From contig JAHQIY010000033.1 of NCBI GenBank assembly GCA_019054805.1, forward strand, positions 62,001-126,000: a stretch of 64,000 nucleotides of DNA. Direction: 5' to 3'. The stretch is from Brachionus manjavacas. Lineage: Eukaryota; Rotifera; Eurotatoria; Ploima; Brachionidae. The position numbers and the translations under genes were made by a program. The notes below the pieces were generated by a model. It searched no databases. It was not told the DNA's origin and saw only the letters and a program-made list of their open reading frames with translations. Below are positions 18,593 through 30,924 of this stretch, one piece after another; within the stretch, counting starts at the first letter, position 1; the number at the start of each line of letters is the position of its first letter.

Positions 18593-20026
18593 AGTTCCAT
18601 ACGATTTGAGTTTTCCTGAGTTTCCCAAGCGACTTCAGTGCCTTGATGACGTTGAAGGCCACGAAACTCATGTGAAGTAATCGCAAACCCGGTTCATAAA
18701 ATACAAGTAACGGCAGCGAGATTCTACCTTCTAATCCCAGATATGAGATTTCCTTTTGCTTATAAGCCTCTCTGAGAATAAAAAAACATTGCTAGGCGAT
18801 GAAATGTCTTACAAATGTGTAGCCTCTAATAAACATGGTACTGCAAAAACAATAGGCATCTTAGTTGTCAGGGCCAATAAAGAGTCAAATGCTTCGAAGA
18901 AAGAACTTTTGCCGCCGGTAAATGATCCTCACCATTGAAGAATATAGACGCGTCACCATCAAATCTATTACCAGTCATGGAGGAAACCAGAATTTCAATT
19001 AGTCAATCTGAAGAATCCATTGGGGACATTTTAAAAATATCCGAAAATGAAGTGTAATATTTCCAAGTTGTGCAGCGATTTTTCAATGTAAATATCAATA
19101 CGATAATTATCCTTTAGTGGTTCGTTGTTTTTGAACCAAAAAATGGTTGGACTTGGATCTCCGGCTGAATTTAAAATTTTTTTTTTGTCAATTTTTATTA
19201 ATTACACTTCATTTTCGGAAAATTTTAAAATGTCCCCAATGGATTCTTAAGATTGACTAATTGAAATCTTTCTTCGAAAATGAAGTGTAACTAATAAAAA
19301 TTGATAAAAAAAATTTTTAAATTCAGCCGGAGATCCAAGTCCGACCATTTTTTGGTTCAAAAACAACGAACCACTAAAGGATAATTATCGTATTGATATT
19401 TACAATGAAAAATCGCTGCACTCCTTGGAAATATTTGACTGTCTTGGTAGCTATGCAGGCAAATACGAGATCTAAGCCAAAATTTTGAATAATTAAATTT
19501 TTGCCCATGTTAGAATTGAAATAGGTGAAGATCCAGCCAAAGTTGTGCGTCCAATAATTGAAGGTTTGTATCAGTACGACTTTAGAAAAGAAACATATCG
19601 GCCTCCGCAATTTATCATTAAGCCAATGAGTAAAACTGTTCATGAGGGAAGAAAGCTGACTCTTCTTGCCCAGATATCGGACATACCACATCCAGAAACA
19701 TGCTGGTTACGCGACGGCAAGCCCCTAAGCAGTCAGCCTGAAGATAAAAGAATTAAAATTTATAAAAAAGAAAAGTGCAGCTATTTTGAAATACATAACA
19801 TATCAATTTTAGATACAGGCGAGTACACCTGCACGGCAAGCAATGTAATGGGGACTGTCTATAGCGCTATCAATATTCTAGGAGAAGCAATGACTGAAGC
19901 CGAGACTGATGATAGTTCATAAGTTACTTTGACCAAGAAAAATCTGCAGACTCTGAGTTAGGTGTCCATTGCAGCTATTCTGACAACACTGACACTTCCA
20001 CTTCCGCCAAATCAGTAGGTTTTTAG
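18593..20026 (+). pseudogene. Titin-type multi-Ig protein fragment, copy G2
   Basis: Mirror copy of G1 with the same three Ig modules: the broken first (18600-18910, ending GDEMSYKCVASNKHG and ILVVRA), the second from the acceptor at 19328 (GDPSPTIFWFKN), and the complete third (19600-19880). The link between modules 2 and 3 has two stops after GKYEI where G1 has one. It shares with G1 the variant ANPVHKIQ in domain 1, which separates these two from G3 and G4. A linker frame (NIDASPSNLLPVMEE, ISISQSEESIGDIL) lies at 18940-19057. Confidence 0.85.
18995..19445. repeat. Nested inverted duplication inside the Ig gene
   Basis: Two segments of the Ig gene occur in both orientations within 450 bases. 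The linker piece 18996-19057 recurs inverted at 19200-19268. The second-Ig-module exon start 19290-19440 recurs inverted at 19058-19195. The same structure is present at about 1800-2130, 52870-53210 and 63042-63490, so it predates the amplification. Confidence 0.85.
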
Positions 20027-20368
20027 TTTATAATCAAAAGCTAAAAATAAAATAAAAATTTTTAGAGTATCAAATATTATTTGTTAAAAAAAGACTTTTA
20101 AGTTATTTTTTTATTAAAAATATAGCTTGGGAAATGCAGGTTGGTTCCTTTTAGCCAAATGTTTATTAGTCCAAAATTAGTACCTTTAATCCACAGTCGC
20201 GTCATTTATTCACCCGACTTTTCTAAAAGCAATTAAAAAAATGGTCATAAAGAATTTTTGGATTTTTTTTATTTGTTATTATATTTATGTTTGTAATAAT
20301 TTTGCCTTAATTTAAATAAAATTTTAAATTTGTCTTTAAAGTTTTTAAATAAAGATTTAAAAAAACAA
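20027..20368. other. AT-rich spacer (mirror of 751-1095)
   Basis: 3' flanks of the Ig gene and of the GC-rich C-terminal fragment. No gene is seen. Confidence 0.4.
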
Positions 20369-20649
20369 TCAAATAGATTTTTCTGAGTCGTCGTCAAATT
20401 TAACTGGCTTGGGAGCGTTGTCAAACGCAACGTTCTCCATATTTTCTTAGTCGTCGCGCTTCTCCTCTTCCTCGGGGTCAAACACATTGTCGCTGTTGAG
20501 GTCGCGAGTGATCCGCGTCGATTTAAATTTGACCGATTTGAACACGCTCGGACGGATGCGCTTGATGTGATTGGGGAGAGGCGTGAAGGCCTTTCGCTTT
20601 TTAAAGTTCTATTCAATGAACTCGCGACTGGGCGCTTCAGACGACACAT
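20369..20649 (-). pseudogene. Unrecognised GC-rich C-terminal fragment, mirror copy
   Basis: Same fragment as 472-750. A TAG replaces the Leu codon in FIELN, so this copy is more decayed. Composition again contrasts sharply with the flanks. Confidence 0.4.
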
Positions 20650-20946
20650 TTAATTTTTATTGTAAGGAATTCTACTGTAAAACAGGTTAAGGTAGTATTC
20701 GGTTGGTCTGAAACAGGTTTCCTTCAGTTTATCAAATATTTTCCTAATGTCTTTTCGTTCAGCTTCTTCCATTCCATTAAATACTCTAAGTGCTTTACCT
20801 GACAAACAATATGCTATCACTGCTGCTTGCTGAATACTGTCCCAACCATACATGGCTGAATCATATCCAAAAGATTTATAAAACTCGTCATAGTCCACAT
20901 TTTCACCGTCGTAGTTCAAATTACTTCCCATACCTCGCTTTGCCAT
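20650..20946 (-). pseudogene. gag-like capsid fragment, mirror copy (fossil)
   Basis: Nearly identical inverted copy of 173-469, again preceded by an A-run. A fragment only. Confidence 0.5.
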
Positions 20947-21179
20947 TTTTTTTTTTTTTTTTTTTCACTATTTATTTGGCTTCACTTTGATTAAATCCTT
21001 GCTTAAGTGTTTGGCTTCATGTACACCAACGCTATTGAATCGTGCTATTTTATTTCAAGCTTACTGTTTCTAAATCGACAACCACGCAACGCAACAAAAC
21101 TTTTCTATTGTATTCCTTTCGACACGAGAACTTTCTTTTATTTTTTTTTTTTTGATTTTAGAGGGTCACACAATATTTA

Positions 21180-22760
21180 ACGAATTGAATCCTATTTGCG
21201 AACTCAATTTGTAAATATTTTAAAAGTTCCTAATAATTTTTGAGACACCTTAGAAAAGATCTGTATTTTTGAATGGTTGTAAAAATCTTCAATTCATTTT
21301 TTGAGCCTTAAGATTGTCTTATGAATATTCATTACAATCAATCTATTTTTATCTTCAAATTATTAACAATCTTTATGAAATGAACCTTAACTGTAATTAC
21401 TTCAGAAAAATTAGTTTTTTGGAATCTTATAAATTTAAATTCATTTTAGGCCCCTTAAAGGCGTATAATGTAAATTCAAAATAAAAAATCCATTCTTCGT
21501 ATTATAAACAATCAGTATGTAAGAAACCACAACTGTATAAATTTCAAAGAATTAGTTTGATTGTTTTTATTATATTTAAATACAGTTTTGGAATTTAAAA
21601 AAATTATAATATAATTAACCCGAAACAAATCTATTTTTTTCCTTGAATAATTATCAATCTTTTTGATTTAGAGAATTATTTTAAACTGTTCAAGAGAAAT
21701 ACTTTTGGATCTTATATATATTTTTGAAATCATTTTTGGAAGTTAAAAAGCGTCTTATATAGATTGATAACAAAAAATCTTTTTTTATCTGAGAATTATC
21801 AATTATTTTTATGTAGGAAACCATGATTATTAACGCTTAAGAAACTGAGTTCCTAGAAGTATTACTGGTTCAATAGCGTATTAGAAATCAAATGATTAAA
21901 TGTACATGGTAAATAATAAAGGTATTTTCCGTTCAATATTATTTAATTAGATAAAGAGCTCCTTATAAATATATTTTTTTAATAATTTCTTTTAAAACAT
22001 TATTTATGTTTTCAATATTTTTTAAGGTTTGCCAGCACTGTTTTTGACGTTAACTGCTAATAACTCAAGGTGCGAACTAAAAACAATACTTTAAATAAAC
22101 CTGCCGCAATATTCACTAGTGTTTAAGTTTTTGAATTTTTGACTCGAAGACTAAATATAGAGATGAGAGTAATTAAGTCCGAAAATGGTATTAATTATTG
22201 TTTTTTTAATCTATTTCAAATTTAATTAATGTTTTTTAAGGTAACGTTGGTAAAGTGGGAAATTATTGGACTAGAATTGAGTAAATTTGCATACATGAAT
22301 AAAATTTATGTATGCAAATCATCAACAACTGGATTTGCGGAACGTAATATTACCGGTCAAACAGGACATAGCTTTTTTTTTAATTGATCTTGAATTGGAT
22401 ATTTCTTTAGAATTCGATAGAGATTATTGGTTTTTTTCAATTACCATCGGTGTCTACGCAAAATATGCCAGTAAAACAGTTAAGAAATTAATTCTAAAAA
22501 AGTTATAATTTAATTTTACTTAAATTAATCATTTTTTCTCTTCGAATTATTATCAATCTTTTTTGTTAGAGAGATTTATCATAACCTCTTCAAGAAAAAT
22601 ACTTTTTTGGTCTTAATTATGTTTGAATTCATTTTTGGAGCCTAACAATCATTTTATATAGATTGATAACATACAATCTATTTTAATCTTAGAATGATCT
22701 ATAATCTTTAACTAGGAAACAGTGACTATTTATATTACATCTCCAATATGCCAGTCATCA
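21180..22760. repeat. Old degenerate tandem satellite, period ~145 bp
   Basis: A block of the type AATCTATTTTTATCTTCGAA with ATTATCAATCTTT recurs at about 21335, 21486, 21628, 21773, 22528 and 22672. It is followed each time by an AGGAAACCA-like piece, a TTCAAGAGAAATACTTTTGG-like piece, and TTTTGGAGCC with TATAGATTGATAACA. Spacing is 142-151. Divergence is high. About 600 bases of other DNA (21870-22510) interrupt the array. Confidence 0.65.
22285..22319. repeat. Perfect 12-bp inverted repeat with octamer motif
   Basis: ATTTGCATACAT at 22285-22296 is the exact inverse complement of ATGTATGCAAAT at 22308-22319, with an 11-nt loop. Each arm contains the POU-type octamer ATTTGCAT. It lies inside the DNA that splits the old satellite. 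Confidence 0.7.
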
Positions 22761-22880
22761 TTGATTTAGCGTCTCTTAATTTTTCTTTTAAACGATTTGT
22801 TAAATTATCCGAAACTTGAAGCAATATTTTACTCATAAAAGTCTTTCGACTTGGTAAATTAAAAATGAAAACTTAGGTAA
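22742..22880 (-). pseudogene. Possible exon scrap, unrecognised
   Basis: After an acceptor-like ACCTAAG on the minus strand, about 45 codons read without a stop (VFIFNLPSRKTFMSK, LLQVSDNLTNRLKEKL, MMTGILE). The composition is plausible for a helical protein. Nothing identifies the family, and the neighbouring DNA downstream of the MULE remnant shows no clear continuation. Confidence 0.25.
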
Positions 22881-23916
22881 AAATGGATTCTTGAGTTCAT
22901 TCACTGCTGAGTTCGAAGATAAAAAATATTTAAAAAAAAGAATCAAATTTTTATCTAATTTCCATTTATCACTGACTCTTTTTTGAATGCCAGATACGAA
23001 TCTATCCAATTTTTAAGATAAAGATATTCGTCCAAGTGCTTTTTTAAAATTTTACAACTCACCTAATTTTGCTTTTAATTATTTTGACCATTTTAAACAA
23101 GTAAAAACAATACTTTCTTTTGGTTCGTTTGAAATTTCGTTTGAAAATCAAAAAAATTAAAAACAGGTGAGTAGTATTTGATTTCATTTTCAAACTTTTA
23201 CTCTTTTCTTTTCGATTATTTTTTATACTTTTTCAATGATCTCATTGATCTTTTCTGTATCTCAAAATTTAAAAAAATTTATTCAAATTTTTTCAAAAAG
23301 TTATTCAAATTTTAGATTTTAAACTAATTCTATGTTATTGGAAAATAAACTAATTGCGAAAGGCTAAATTTTTAGCGCTATATTGAAATTTAAATTTTAA
23401 CTTCACTACTTATTTATTTTCAAAATTCAAAAAAATTGAAAATTAAAATCTCGATAAAAAACCTTAAAAACAAGGCCTTTTCAAATTATAAGAAATAACC
23501 AAATAAAAATAAAATTTTAAATTTTTTTCAGATGTAGTTTGGAGGGAAGTTATTGGCTGTTTAATCAAGTTACTTGATTGATAAAATTGGAAAACATTAC
23601 CTGATTGTGAATTTTGACCTGATTGACTTGACAAATTTTCAATATTTCTTGCAGAAGATCAGGTTTATCATTCGATTTTTCAAATGTGAATTTAGACTTT
23701 TACTTCTGGTGTTTTGTTTCAGTGTCTTTTTTTTTTTTTTATCTTGAAAAATTCAAAAAAAAGAAATGGTTTATATTTTTTGTTGTAGACAAAATATTTT
23801 TTTTTATATAGAAAAAATATTTTCGAAAAATAGAAAAAAAATTAGAAAAAATATTTTTTTTTAAAGAAAAATTATTTTTAAATATAGAAAAAATACTTAA
23901 GAAAATCGAAAAACAA
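22881..23916. other. AT-rich unique DNA
   Basis: No gene is seen. From about 23780 to 23910 it becomes a low-complexity run of GAAAAAATATTTT-like units directly downstream of the MULE stop. Confidence 0.4.
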
Positions 23917-24895
23917 TATTAATTTTTTCTCGGTCTTCCTCTTTTACGTTTCGCGGTTTGACCGTTTTGATTTTCTAATAATTGATTATTTCCGTCAATG
24001 CTCAATATTTGATTTGATGTTGTCGCTGATTGAGTTTGAATTGAAGGTTCGATATTGGCTTGTATTGATCTGAAAATTTGCACATTTAAAGGACCAGTCG
24101 AATTTCTCTCTAGAGCCGGTAGAGCCTTTTTTCGACGGCCTCTTTTAGAATTTTTCTCAATGTTAAGATCTAGAGTTGTAAATTCTAGGAATTCTAATTG
24201 ATAGCCAATACCAACCACATGCTTGCAAATGAAATTTTTATATTCATTGTAACTGTCCCAAGTTGATTTTTGAAAATACGCTTACACATTTCTTTAGTTA
24301 CTTGTTGTTCATTCTTTGACGCTGTGACCATATAAACTGTTCGTCCACTTTGAGTAAATTTTACTATTCTTTTTTTTAAGCGCACCCATTCAAAGCCTAG
24401 AGTCCACTCGTCAGTAGAAACTTCTGGTTTTGTCGCAAATTTTTTGGTAGTGTTGAACTTAGGGTCCCGATTTGATGACCAATCTGATAAAAATTTATTC
24501 ATGCAGATGACGAACTGTCGAAGAGGTAAGCGATCTCTTAAGGTTGCTTCTTTTTTGATAACATCGTTTGTTGATTCCAAGGCATTATTCGTACTTGGGT
24601 AACCATCTGCGTAACCTTCATAGCAACCCACATGGTACTCAGATAGCCAATATTGGTCACAATGATGAAACAAATTGATTATATTTGCAACATTTCTTGA
24701 AGTCCATTTTGTTTTTAATAGATTATAAACAGTTTCAAAATGTTTTTTAAAACTCATGCTTGAAAAAAATTTATATCTTCGACTATCTCTTTTTGCAATA
24801 CTTCACCCAATGATTTGAAAAAGTCGTCCATATTTCTTCGTCTATGTGCCCAACAAACAATACGATTCTTGAAATTGGTGAATACCGATTCACCA
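23917..24895 (-). mobile_element. MULE (Mutator-like) transposase remnant
   Basis: The minus strand reads the C-terminal half of a MULE transposase in three successive frames: NRIVCWAHRRRNMDDFF (about 24860), then YADGYPSTNNALEST and LRDRLPLRQFVICMNKF (24194-24757), then a SWIM-type zinc-finger remnant (FICKHVVGIGYQ), GRRKKALPAL and an AT-hook-like KRKRGRPRKN (to 23919). Frameshifts lie near 24760 and 24240. In the SWIM part the first two cysteines appear replaced (STW instead of CxC). The N-terminus and both termini of the transposon are missing. At about 24895 it abuts the 3' side of the gypsy element. Confidence 0.85.
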
Positions 24896-27800
24896 ATTTA
24901 CTAATAATAATTCGCCTTTGTTGTTATATATAATCCAGGTATCAATACTAGTAAAAATAGTAAGGGCATCCAGAGTCTGTTTAGGTTAAATGACCAGTTT
25001 ACTTCTTTAGCTTTTGCATTTACATGCTTATTTTCAAATAACTCTTTTAATTCCAACGAACGTTTAAATAACGATTCAATTTCAGATTCTCTATCTTGTT
25101 TTTTCCAATCTTCAAACATTTCCATTTTTCGTCCAAAAACTAATTCAAATGGAGTTTGATTTGTTGATGGATGGATTCTCGTACGATAAGCAAGTAATAC
25201 GTAATCAATCCATTTATCCCATTCTTCAGGGTTTTCTTGACTGTGTTTGCTTATGCAATCTGTAATAGTTTTGTGAAATTTTCAACCAGACCATTTGAGC
25301 GAGGATGGTATGCTGAAGTTACCCTTCTTTCAGTGCCAACTAACTGGCAAAGAGCTAGGATAACTTTGTTTATGAATTCTAGTCCTTGATCGGAACGAAT
25401 TTCATGTGGAGCACCAAATAGGCTTATATATTTAAATAAGCATAATGCAATTTCTTCGGCTGATTTACTTCGTATAGGAAAGGCGACTGGAAATTTTGAT
25501 AGGTATTCTATTATTACACCCAAACCTTTTGAACCATCTTGTGTAACTGGAAAACCAAATTGTAAGTCAATACTAACTCATTGAAAGATGTAGTCAAAAT
25601 TTAAGCTTTTTGCAAAATGTTCAATAACTCTTCCTCGGTTACGTTGTAAACATTTAACACATTTATTTAACATTTTTTTAATTTGTTTTAGCATGTTTTT
25701 CCAATAATACTTTCTTTTCAGTCTTTCGTATGTTGTTTTATCATCGAAATGTCCGATTAAATGTTCAAGCTCAATGAGCTGCTCTCTTTTATCAATTCTA
25801 GGAACCATTTTATCAAAATAAGGAAAATCTTCATTTTCTCTGTACCAGATTTGGTCATCATGAATTACTAATTTCACTCCAAGTTTGATAATTCTATTTT
25901 TTTCATTTCGAGATAGTCCAGGTTCTATTTCACCCGTTACTAGATAATGCATTAACGGACCATCTTCATAAAAATCTAATCTCTTTGAAGATCTTTCACT
26001 ATCAGGAATTTGTTCTTCTTCGCTCTCAGTATCATCGTTTAATTCTTGTTGTTTAATGGTCTGACTGGATTCAAATTTCTCTAGAGCTTGGACTTGAATT
26101 GGTCGACTAAGAGCATCAGCATTGGTATGCTTTTTTCCAGGTCGATGTTTTACTTCAAAATCGAAGCCTTGAAAAAATATTGCCCATCTAGCTAAACGTC
26201 CAGTTGGTTCTTTTATATCTTTGAACCATTTCAACACTACGTGGTCGGTTATAACTAAGAATTTTGTTAGATATAGATAAATTTAAAAATACTTAATAGC
26301 CCAAACAACAGCTAAACATTCTTTTTCCGATATACTGAAATGTAATTCACTTCCTTTTAAAAGACGCGACGCATAACATACGACGTGTTCTAGTCCTTCG
26401 TCATCGTCTTGAGCTAAAATTGCACCTAATGCAACAATAGACGCATCAGTTATTAATTTGAAGGGTTTTGATAAATCTGGTTTTTTTTAAAATTGGATCG
26501 TTTATTAATTTATTTTTTAATAGTTGAAATGAATTTCTACATTCTACTGTCCAATTCCATTTCTTGTCTTTCTTGAGTAGTGCGTTAAGTGGTGATGCAA
26601 TTTTTGCAAAGTCTTTGATAAATCGTCTATAAAATCCTGGTAATCCAAGAAATATTTGAAGTTCTTTTATATTAGGCGGCTCTGGATAATTGTTTATCTT
26701 CTCAATTTTTTCTGGATCTGTTTGTATCGAGTCTTTGGAAACGATGTGCCCTAAAACTTTTATCGATTTTTCGAACCAGCTACATTTTTTTGGATTTATT
26801 CGTAAATTATTTTATCTCAATGCTTTGAATACTTGTATTAAATGTTTTATATGTTCTTTAGCATTGCTTGAAAATATAACTATATCATCGAAATAAACCT
26901 GTACGATAATTAAATGTCTAAAAACCTTATTCATGACTCTTGAAAATTCGGCAGGAGCATTTTTTAATCCGAAAGGCATTCTTGTAAACTCAAAATGTCC
27001 ATCTTGTGTAGTAAATGCAGTTTTTTCTATTGAGTCGTTTTCCATTTGAATTTGCCAGTATCCAGATTTTAAATCAATGGAAGAAAAATTGAAGCACCAC
27101 TTAATTTATCCAATATATCATTAACGCGTGGAATAGGAAAATGGTCTTGTTCAATTACTTTGTTTAATTTTCGATTGTCTACACAAAAACGCCATGAACC
27201 ATCTTTTTTCTTCACTACTATCGCTGGTGCACCCCAAGCACTTCTTGATGGTCTTATAATGCCATTTTTTTGCATTGCGTCTATCCCTTGTTTCATTATT
27301 TCTCTCTCAGCTTGAGACGCACGATATGGGTATGAATAGACTGGTTTCTCGCATGTTGTTCTAATTTTGAATTTAGTCGTAATACATGGTGTTCGTAAAT
27401 CTGACAAATCTGTGGCAAAAACATCTTAATTTTTGTCAATCAATTTTCCAAAATCTTTTTCTATATCAACATTATATCCTTGGATACTAAAATTTAGATA
27501 TGTCTTATCTTGATTTAATTCATACGAAAAGCCAATCTGCTCCAAGTAAAACATCAGTAAAACAGTATGGTACAATTGCTAATTCCAATTTTATTATTTT
27601 CCCAAAAGTTTCAATATCTACTTTTTTTGTTATTCTTGACTCAAAAGATTTGCTTCCAATTAGTTTTACAATGTTAACATTTTTTGATACATCTAATTTT
27701 AATCTTTGAAAAGCCTTTTCAGAAATGACTGATCTTTGAGCACCTGTGTCTATTAACATTTCAGCGTTCATTCCATTAATAGTTCCTTTAATTTTTAATT

Positions 27801-29550
27801 CGTTTTGTTGTCCATAATTTTTTAAGCATCCAATTCGTACTGCACATATATCCATTTCATCATCATCGACGCTTATTTTTTGCAAATAGTCTCGCTTATT
27901 TTCGTTATTACATTTTCTTTTATCACTTCTGTAGTATTTTCCTTGTCCATTCTTACCATTATACTTATATTCTTGTTGATTCTCTTGTGGTCTCTTTGAA
28001 CTATATTGATCATATCTTTTTTCATGATAATTTCTAGGAATTTCGTTTCTTAACTTATGATTCTGGAATCTTTTTCTCGCATAACAATCTACTTTAAAAT
28101 GTCCTGGTTTACCACAACAATAACATTTTGAAATATTATTTCCTTGACTTCTAAACGCATTGATTCTATCCTCTCTATTTTCTCTCTTTAGAACATTATT
28201 TTCGTATAAAATTGCCCAATTAAATGCTTGATCAATGGTTTCTGGTTCTCTCATATTTAAATAACCTTCTATTTCAGGCCTAATATTAAACTTAAACAAC
28301 CTTATTTTCATTTTTTCATCAATATCACTAGTCTGATTCAGACTCAATTGAAACTGGTTAATATACTCCTCTATTGAACCATTCTGTTTCATTCTAACTA
28401 ACTTTTTGATTACAATATCATCAATATTTTTGTTTTTGAACCTTTTTAAGAATTCTTGTTTAAATTTTGTCCAAGTGATTTTTGGATTTGCTTTTAGAAT
28501 AGCCTTATAAACCTGTTGAGCGTTTCCCTTACAATATGAACCAGCATAAAAAATTTTTTCACTCTTAGGGATATTTGCATTCCTCAAATTTATATCTAAA
28601 CTAAATAACCAACTTTCTACATCCTCAGAAAGTTTCCATTCAAAAATAGGTTGAGCTGAACTAACAGGATAAAGTCGTCCATTTTCACGTTCATCTTCTA
28701 TCTCAGTTAAAACATCATCAAAATCCTCAACGTAACTGTCTAAATTTCTATTATTTTCTTTTTCAATATTTTTAAATTTAGCAAGTTGTGATTCCAATTC
28801 CTTAATTTTTCTATTTTGTTCCTCCATTAATTTCTTTGATTCCGCACTTAAATTTAAAAGTGATTCTAATGTATTCGGACTACGATTTTCATCACTTAAA
28901 CTCATTTTATTTAAACCACTTGTGAGACCATACATGCTTGACGTTTCGCTTGAATTATCTTCATTAATTTTTGACATCTTTTGTTGATTCATTTTCGACG
29001 TGGATCGTTTATTTTACCAATATAGTAAATACCTGAGCTGCTACCAACTGTTAAGGAAAGAGTATGATGTTTTATATAATATTTATTGGAATTTAATAAT
29101 ATAAAAAGGATCAACTATAAATACTGATAAAATAGGTTATTCTAATATTAGATCATAAACTAATTATTGGATAGACAATTAAAGAATGACCCTATATTAT
29201 ATTTAACAGATTATTTAAAAATGAAATAACGAGCTTTCAATATTTACAAATTTCCAAATAAAAATTAAAATCATTCTATACATCAATTCTCTAAAGATAT
29301 TAAGAGCTAAATATGAAGGACTAAATAAAAAAACTTTAAATGTTATTTCATATTGAAAAGCGCTTTTGAATTACAGCCAGTTAAATCTTATTTTTGAGTA
29401 AACAGTTGTAAAGTTGAAGAATGAAACCTATAGAAAAACTCCTCCCACAAATATAAATAAGACTAATTAGATAGATGTTTAATAACTTAATACTTTCATG
29501 AATTATTTGAGAGAACTTTAACTCTGTAGAATTAAAAAATTAAATTAACT
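24896..29550 (-). mobile_element. Ty3/gypsy LTR element, longest copy (fossil)
   Basis: Minus strand: 5' LTR 29047-29550, primer binding site, leader, and a gag-protease frame 27520-28992 (zinc knuckle CYCCGKPGHFKVDC, protease LIDTGAQ). Pol parts follow in the Ty3 order protease, reverse transcriptase (about 26.8-27.4 kb; FCVDNRKLN, YFDD box), RNase H (about 26.2 kb, KHTNADALSR), integrase zinc domain (about 25.7 kb) and integrase core (about 25.3 kb; SDQGLEF, SNGLVEN). Pol has several breaks, roughly half a dozen. The 3' end and 3' LTR are gone, replaced by the MULE remnant near 24.9 kb. Gag is well preserved, so the element is probably fairly young. Confidence 0.95.
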
Positions 29551-29664
29551 CTTATAAATAATAAAAGAATAAAATTACCCTAAATTCAGCTCTTCGAAGA
29601 TAAAAAATTATGCGCAAGCCGTTCGAAATAGCCCTGATGGTTTTTCACCTAAAAAAATTTTAAA
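29551..29664. other. Host flank between gypsy LTR and pogo, second copy
   Basis: Equivalent to 10552-10666. Confidence 0.5.
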
Positions 29665-30917
29665 TACCGTATTTCCTCACTAAATATCCCCTGGAAACTA
29701 AAGAAAACACGTTTTAATATACTATGGAGCATTTTATGAAACTCAATATTTTTTTAATTTATGATTTCCCTGGGAAACTATCTGAAACATGGTAAGGATA
29801 TATATGAAACAATTATTATATATACATTTAGTATTTTATTAACATGAATTTTTTTTCAAATAAACTATCTGTTAAAATTTATCTAAAAAAATGGATTTAA
29901 AACACATAAAATACAATAAATATACAAATGAAAGATATTAATAATTACAAAATCGGTTTATTCATTTGAATAAGTATCCAAATTAACGTCACTGTAATCA
30001 TTTTTATGAAAAAGCTTTCAATCTTATCTGATTGGTCCTAATCTTCAATCATATCAGCTTGATTTTTTTCCATATAAGCTTGAAGCTGAGTGTGAAAATC
30101 ATACATTTTTGATGAAGTAATGCTACATTGATTAAATATGTCCCTAATAATATTTTGATCTAATTGTTCCCATATTTCACTCATCCAAACAATTACTTGT
30201 GCATAGCCAGGTGATCTTAAATATCCAGCTGAAGTAAAAATTTTCTCCGCATTTATAAGACTATTTTTCCATTTATAATGATAGGCTTTGTTTAAAAGAC
30301 GCATCCAACTAACGTCAGCAGGCTGCAAAAAATTTTTGAAATTTTTTGGGACATAAATATGTTTGATGTTGTTCTGAGCAAGAGTATTTTTAAGTTTATT
30401 TGTGCAATGACAAGGCGCTTAGTCCATGATCAAAGTGAGAATTCTCAAATCTTTGGAAGCGATTTTAGGGATTATACACCTTTTTAAAACTTTATCGCTA
30501 ATCATATGCTCATTGAAAGTTCCAGATTTGTGATAAACTAGCAAAACGTTACTTGCAACTCAAAATCTTTCAAAGGTTTCACTCTTGGAACTATAATAAG
30601 AGGTATAAATTTATAGCCAGTGGCAGAAGCAGCAAAGCACACAGACATTCTAGTTTATTCGTCTCCAGACGTAGTAGTTAAAACACTTTTTTCACCAGCC
30701 TGATCGTACGTATAGTTACTCTATGAATCTAAATATATGATGGTTTCATCCATGTTAATAATGGAACATGATTGCACGTTACTTAACTCTAAAATACATT
30801 TATTGATGATTAAGATTACTTCGTCTTTAGAATTGCGTGGAATTTCTCTTCCACTAGTTGTAATTCGCCTTAGCACAAATTTTGATCGTTTTAAAAATCT
30901 AGAAAACCATTCATTTG
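29665..30917 (-). mobile_element. pogo-type transposon, copy P2
   Basis: Near-identical to P1: terminus TACCGTATTTCCTC at 29665, open C-terminal frame 30038-30328, same internal stops, same truncation at the NuMA-like join. Confidence 0.88.
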
Positions 30918-30924
30918 ATAAGCT

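Larger units (their letters stand above)
1..21129. repeat. Large inverted repeat, arms 1-4945 and 16019-21129
   Basis: Coordinate sums stay near 21117-21130 from the outer edge to the NuMA-like fragment, then fall by about 150 because the left arm lost sequence upstream of ITPR. Arms carry the same genes, spacers and smORF in mirror order. The left arm's true end may lie outside the window. Confidence 0.9.

Noticed and set aside
19374-19691. Open frame MWYVRYLGKK on the minus strand, also at 63422
   Set aside because: Antisense to the Ig exons GDPSPTIFWF and RPPQFIIKP; its length comes from the constraint on the true strand.
22308-22508. 66-codon frame in unique DNA
   Set aside because: Low-complexity composition, starts inside the octamer palindrome, no motif and no splice context.
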